Below are positions 60,429 through 64,000 of a stretch of 64,000 bases of DNA, in pieces. The notes under the pieces were generated by a model, which was not told the origin of the DNA, did no database searches, and worked only from the letters and a program-made list of their open reading frames with translations. A program made the translations under genes and the position numbers. How positions within the stretch are numbered: the stretch's first letter is position 1; each line of letters opens with the position of its first letter. Where the stretch lies: NCBI GenBank assembly GCA_964396165.1, contig CAYNEF010000013.1, forward strand, positions 14,673 through 78,672, written 5' to 3'. This DNA is from CALCZU01 sp964396165 (GTDB taxonomy: Bacteria; Bdellovibrionota; FAC87; UBA2466).

Positions 60429-61427
60429 TTATTGAGTGGGGGGAGTATAAACTTCCACTCTGTCTCTTTCTAAAAAGCCTGCGCCCGAATGCATGACGGC
60501 TACCGAGCCATCGTTTCCGAAAAACTCGACTACTTTTAATATTCCTTTGAATCTTCCCGGTGCTACGCCCAGAGAAGAACCGCTTTCTTCGTCAAAAATT
60601 TCGCGGCCCGATCCGAACACTTTTAAAAGCTGTCCTTTTTGGATGCCGCTGTTTTCCCCTGCATTGATGTAGTAACGGTGTAGATCAATTTTTGCGATTC
60701 TTCCTACCCACGCAATTTTTCTGGCGTGAGCCGCGAATGCCGGAAATATTTTATCGAGCGCTTTTTCAACGGCGCCTTTTCCTCTGTCAGCTTCGTAGTC
60801 TTCTTCAGTCTTGGAACTTAAAAAACGCGTGTGTTCTTCGGTGACTTCTGCTTGAGCAGCTTTGGAAAAGAGGAGTTTTTCATTTCCGCAATCATGCAGC
60901 ATGAATTTTACTGTCGCAGTGACTGTTTGATACTTCGTTCTAAATAATCCGACTTCGTCGCCACGCTCTTTGATTTCTACAGATTCGATTACGCCTGTGA
61001 TCACTGCAGATGCACCTTGTGCGCGTGCCATTTCAAATAATCTTTTGTAATCCATTTTTCCGCCGGCGGAGTAGAACGGTTCGTGATCTTCCAGTTCGTC
61101 TTCCCCTTGAAACGTATATTCTGCAAAAGAATTTACTTTATCTTTCACGGCTAATGCCGCTTGCTCGCCCAATTCTTTTCCTCCAAGTCCGGAGTGGTTG
61201 TAAAACTTCACTACCAGGATTTTTTTCTTGGGACGGCTATTTACTTCACCGGCTGTGGGTGTCGGTGTGGGAGTTGCCATCGGATCGGCCTGATGAACAA
61301 TTTCGGGCGCATTATAGACAACAGTTTTTGCAGGCTCTGGGGGCGTATCCATGATTCCCACAAGACGCAAAACGGCGCAGCCCTGGGAGAGGATTAAAAG
61401 TGGGACTAGCAATATAAGGGTTTTCAC
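60429..61427 (-). CDS. FlgT-like flagellar/envelope lipoprotein
   Basis: A 332-residue predicted lipoprotein (lipobox LSQGCAV, Cys about 17). After a Pro/Thr linker, a TolB-N/CsgG-like domain (about 70-230, ILVVKFYNHSGLGGKELGEQ, GASAVITGVIESVEI) is followed by a C-terminal beta domain (about 250-325, IDLHRYYINAGENSGIQKGQLLKVF) like the C-terminal part of FlgT, an H-ring protein of the Vibrio flagellar motor. The start shares one base with the upstream stop. It may belong functionally with the MotA/MotB/FliF-FliG operon 7 kb away. Confidence 0.75.
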   Translation of the reverse strand: MKTLILLVPLLILSQGCAVLRLVGIMDTPPEPAKTVVYNAPEIVHQADPMATPTPTPTAGEVNSRPKKKILVVKFYNHSGLGGKELGEQAALAVKDKVNSFAEYTFQGEDELEDHEPFYSAGGKMDYKRLFEMARAQGASAVITGVIESVEIKERGDEVGLFRTKYQTVTATVKFMLHDCGNEKLLFSKAAQAEVTEEHTRFLSSKTEEDYEADRGKGAVEKALDKIFPAFAAHARKIAWVGRIAKIDLHRYYINAGENSGIQKGQLLKVFGSGREIFDEESGSSLGVAPGRFKGILKVVEFFGNDGSVAVMHSGAGFLERDRVEVYTPPTQ

Positions 61428-62551
61428 TAATGTAAGTATCGCATAACGATCGTATTAGAATCAACGCGAACTGCTTGAAGTTTGAAACCAGTCCACGCAG
61501 TGCCCTGGATGCGCTGTGCTAATTCTTCTGCAGAAAGATTACTCATCACGTTAAATTCGGCTACTGCGGCTTCCATCAGCTTTAACGAGGGCTGACTTAA
61601 GAAATCCTGCCTTTGTAAGTCTTTTTCGACAGCTTTGTAACTTCGATAGGCGTCAATTCCTTCAATGCGCAGCGTAAGGTCTTTACTGAAAAGCTTACCG
61701 TCGGAAATAAGTTCTTCAAGTCCTTCGTGTAATACGGCAATGAAAGGAGCAATATGCGTTTTGGATTTTTCGCCTGTGAGAGCTGAAGCGCTCACCGCGA
61801 GATCTTCGCTTTTAATCAAAGCGAGTCTTCCGGGAGCAAGACTGTAAACATACATATCCATGCGCGCAGTTGTGCAACCATTGCATTGAGAGAGATGTAC
61901 CCAGACGACTGTATTGTAATTAGAGTTAGTGAATTCAGTCGATAAATTGGAAATGTCGTTTTCATTTGTCGGCGCTACGGCAAAACCCAAACGGGAATTT
62001 AAGGCCGTGAGTTTTGTATTGAGTTTTTGGAAGTGAGAACTCAGTTCTTTGTAAACTAACTGCGCTGTAGGCCAATCTTTAGTGCGATCTAAAGTATCGC
62101 GGGGTGAACTTTGCAGGGATTGGGCATTACTGGAAAAAACAAAGACAGGGCGGATGGCGTCTCCTCCTTTTTCTTTCGTTTCAGAAATGCGAGACCACTT
62201 TCTCAGCGCATCGCTATCCAAGTGGCCAGAAATTTCAAGAGTGTTGGCTTGACCAGGTACTTTTGCGACTTTGTAGTCAGTGACGTATTTATCCCCAAAA
62301 TCTTCAGTAATCGATTTTTGGTAACTGGCAAAGCGAGAACCCAAGTAATTTTCTAACCATTGAACAACCGCTTTTTGTTTTAGCTTGTTGATAAGATTGT
62401 TTTGAACTTCTGGATTGTCGAGAAGAAGAGCTTCTGTTTTACCAGGTTCTTGTTCTGGAGAGCCGGTAATAGAAAACGGTGCTCCTTCGGCAGCGAGAAG
62501 CGAAAAACTAAGAAGCGAAATTAAAATACCGGCTTTTATTGTATTCATCAT
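61427..62551 (-). CDS. Exported protein of unknown function, coupled to the FlgT-like gene
   Basis: A 374-residue protein with a signal peptide (GILISLLSFSLLAAEG). I do not recognise a family. The N-terminal third (about 45-110, NLINKLKQKAVVQWLENYLGSRF) recalls the first domain of FlgT-type or DUF2066-type exported proteins, and a pair CNGC lies near residue 235. It overlaps the alcohol dehydrogenase stop by 4 bp (ATGA) and the FlgT-like start by one base, so it is co-translated with both. A periplasmic partner of the FlgT-like lipoprotein is the best guess. Confidence 0.65.
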   Translation of the reverse strand: MMNTIKAGILISLLSFSLLAAEGAPFSITGSPEQEPGKTEALLLDNPEVQNNLINKLKQKAVVQWLENYLGSRFASYQKSITEDFGDKYVTDYKVAKVPGQANTLEISGHLDSDALRKWSRISETKEKGGDAIRPVFVFSSNAQSLQSSPRDTLDRTKDWPTAQLVYKELSSHFQKLNTKLTALNSRLGFAVAPTNENDISNLSTEFTNSNYNTVVWVHLSQCNGCTTARMDMYVYSLAPGRLALIKSEDLAVSASALTGEKSKTHIAPFIAVLHEGLEELISDGKLFSKDLTLRIEGIDAYRSYKAVEKDLQRQDFLSQPSLKLMEAAVAEFNVMSNLSAEELAQRIQGTAWTGFKLQAVRVDSNTIVMRYLH

Positions 62552-63591
62552 AAAGTTTTGATGTCGATGACGAAGCGGTACTTTACCTGTCCTTTGATAG
62601 TCCGTTCGTATGCCTGATTGATTTCATCTGCCTGAATCAGTTCGATATCCGAAAATACTTTTTTGCGAGCGCAGAAATCAAGCATCTCTTGCGTTTCTTT
62701 GATCCCGCCGATTAAAGAACCTGCCAGTTTTTTTCTTCCGAAAATAAGAGCAAACGCAGCCACCTGATTCGGTTCTGGTGCAGCTCCTACAAGAACATGT
62801 GTTCCGTCTATTTTCAGTGTTCCCAAATAAGGAGTGAAATCGTGCACTGCAGATACTGTATCAATAATCAAATCAAGTGAGCTGGCATGGGGCTCAAAGT
62901 TTTTTACGTCTTTTGTAACAACGAAATTTTTTGCTCCCAGTTTCTTGGCATCTTGTTCTTTATTGGGAGAAGTGCTGAACACGGTAACGTCAGCTCCCAT
63001 TGCTTTTGCCAGTTTGACTGCCATGTGGCCAAGTCCGCCAAGACCTACCACACCGACTTTTTTTCCCTTTTTAGTGCCGTAGCGTTTTAGTGGAGAGTAG
63101 GTCGTAATTCCGGCGCAAAGAAGTGGTGCAATTCTTTCGAGAGGTAATCCCTTTTTAATTTTTAAAGTATATTTTTCTTTTACGGTGATGACAGAAGAAT
63201 ACCCACCGAGCGTATGCGTTTTTCCATCCAACTCAGGAGCGTTGTAAGTGAAAACAGTATGGTCTTCACAGAATTGCTGTTCTTCTTTTTTGCAATTCGG
63301 ACATTTGCCACAAGAGTCTACAATACAGCCGACGCCTGCTAAATCGCCGACCTTAAACTTTTTAACTTTTTTACCAACATGGATCACCTTACCGACAATT
63401 TCATGTCCAGGAACGCAAGGATAATAGGTTGGACCCCATTCACTGCGCGCGGTATGGATATCGGAGTGGCAGATACCGCAATACGCGATTTCAATGACGA
63501 CGTCGTCCGGATTAGGGTCACGTCTGTCAATTTCGGTTGGAGCCAGTGGGGAAATAGATGTTTGTGCAGCGTATGCTTTTGCTTTAATCAT
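62548..63591 (-). CDS. Zinc-dependent NAD(P)-type alcohol dehydrogenase (YahK/CAD-like)
   Basis: A 347-residue medium-chain dehydrogenase. The catalytic zinc ligands are in CGICHSDIH and VPGHEIVGKV, the structural zinc cluster in CGKCPNCKKEEQQFC, and the nucleotide fold in GVVGLGGLGHMAVKLAKAMGADV. It resembles the YahK/cinnamyl-alcohol-dehydrogenase group that reduces aldehydes, usually with NADPH. It is the first gene of the minus-strand run that includes the FlgT-like and pgsA genes, but its metabolic role seems unrelated to them. Confidence 0.95.
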   Translation of the reverse strand: MIKAKAYAAQTSISPLAPTEIDRRDPNPDDVVIEIAYCGICHSDIHTARSEWGPTYYPCVPGHEIVGKVIHVGKKVKKFKVGDLAGVGCIVDSCGKCPNCKKEEQQFCEDHTVFTYNAPELDGKTHTLGGYSSVITVKEKYTLKIKKGLPLERIAPLLCAGITTYSPLKRYGTKKGKKVGVVGLGGLGHMAVKLAKAMGADVTVFSTSPNKEQDAKKLGAKNFVVTKDVKNFEPHASSLDLIIDTVSAVHDFTPYLGTLKIDGTHVLVGAAPEPNQVAAFALIFGRKKLAGSLIGGIKETQEMLDFCARKKVFSDIELIQADEINQAYERTIKGQVKYRFVIDIKTL

Positions 63592-63597
63592 AGAGCG

Positions 63598-63879
63598 CTA
63601 TTTTAGTCGTTTTTCCCAGTCTGTCACGAGGGAAAAACACTGACCCAACGCGGCCCCCAAGATACCCAAACCAAACACGAATTTCCCCGCCAGAATTCCC
63701 CCCAAAAATAAAAATACAAAAAAAAACGCACATAAAAACTGACCTCGCACCGATACAAAAAAGCGCTGAAGCAAGAAAAAAAAGCTAGGCCAAGTGGCCC
63801 CAGAACCAATCGAAGGCACAATAGCGCCCCAACGCGGCTGGGAGAGCAGGACTAATCGAAGGAAGCGAACTGCGAACAT
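63598..63879 (-). CDS. Possible small hydrophobic protein (doubtful)
   Basis: A 93-residue open frame, very rich in Phe, Leu and Gly, with one or two hydrophobic stretches (FLCAFFFVFLFLGGILAG) and a charged C-terminus. Its start codon lies within the 32-bp tandem repeats and has no good ribosome-binding site. I see no family match. The region 63592-63877 is C-rich and A-rich on the plus strand and may simply be noncoding. Apart from this frame and the repeats I see nothing in the last 409 bases. Confidence 0.25.
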   Translation of the reverse strand: MFAVRFLRLVLLSQPRWGAIVPSIGSGATWPSFFFLLQRFFVSVRGQFLCAFFFVFLFLGGILAGKFVFGLGILGAALGQCFSLVTDWEKRLK

Positions 63880-64000
63880 CTTTCGAGAGATGCGCGAACC
63901 TGCCCGAATATCTTTCGAGAGATACGCGCACCTGCCCCGATATCTTTCGAGAGATACGCGAGCCTGCCCCGATATCTTTCGAGAGATATGCGAACCTGCC
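63878..64000. repeat. 32-bp tandem repeat array running off the window end
   Basis: Units start at 63878, 63910, 63942 and 63974; the last is cut by the window edge. Each begins ATCTTTCGAGAGAT, an almost self-complementary sequence, followed by a variable GCGnnCCTGCCC-type stretch. There are no unique spacers, so this is a tandem array rather than CRISPR. Most differences between copies fall in the part outside the palindromic core. Confidence 0.93.

Noticed and set aside
63878..64000. CRISPR array at the window end
   Set aside because: The units follow each other directly with no unique spacers, and no cas gene is present.

Overview
This window looks like chromosome of a Gram-negative, moderately AT-rich bacterium. 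It carries an LPS gene (CMP-KDO synthetase kdsB), many lipoproteins, predicted outer-membrane proteins, periplasmic DsbA-like enzymes and core genes (rlmN, pyrG, lipB, pgsA). The mix of multi-PAS and hybrid sensor kinases, MotA/MotB with FliG- and FlgT-like parts, large repeat lipoproteins and an exosortase suggests a delta-proteobacterial or Bdellovibrionota-type lineage. That placement is inference; no rRNA or tRNA gene was seen. Genes are densely packed, often with 4-bp ATGA/GTGA overlaps.

Layout. 1-4.8 kb: a multi-PAS histidine kinase with a partial response regulator, and an ECF sigma / anti-sigma / STN-domain protein operon, all on the minus strand. 4.8-9.5 kb: a HAD phosphatase, a long perfect-looking palindrome, rlmN, an ABC-F ATPase and an NHL-repeat protein. 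9.7-17.1 kb: two giant paralogous lipoproteins with IPT/TIG domains followed by fourteen Trp-rich repeats. 17.2-20.4 kb: a membrane hybrid kinase with a CheY-like protein, then a second long inverted repeat. 20.6-24.0 kb: a di-haem c-type protein and a B12-radical-SAM/SUMF1 pair. 24.1-37.5 kb: a surface-polysaccharide region with glycosyltransferases, methyltransferases, a sugar-nucleotide operon (nucleotidyltransferase, transaldolase, SIS isomerase, GT2, epimerase, Gfo/Idh dehydrogenase), an SGNH protein, a DsbA-like protein, FkbM and YdcF. 37.5-40.6 kb: a tail-specific protease and 4-hydroxyphenylpyruvate dioxygenase.

40.7-48.7 kb holds an exosortase-family protein, a 1403-residue secreted cysteine-rich repeat protein, a small lipoprotein, two DsbA-like lipoproteins and a small cysteine-rich membrane protein. 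Together these look like a secretion, sorting and disulfide-folding cassette for a cysteine-rich surface protein. 48.8-53.5 kb holds the most unusual locus: a tight five-gene minus-strand operon encoding a CsgG/LpoB-like envelope protein, a TPR protein, a natural FliF(C-terminal)-FliG fusion, MotA and MotB. No rod, hook, filament or export gene lies nearby, so it may be a flagellum-derived ion-driven motor used for something else.

53.6-63.6 kb: an outer-membrane-like protein divergent from the motor operon, kdsB-pyrG, two more DsbA-like membrane proteins, lipB, pgsA, a FlgT-like lipoprotein with an uncharacterised exported partner, and a zinc alcohol dehydrogenase. The window ends inside a 32-bp tandem repeat array. 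Apart from the last ~400 bases (63592-64000), no stretch above 300 bases lacks a convincing gene.
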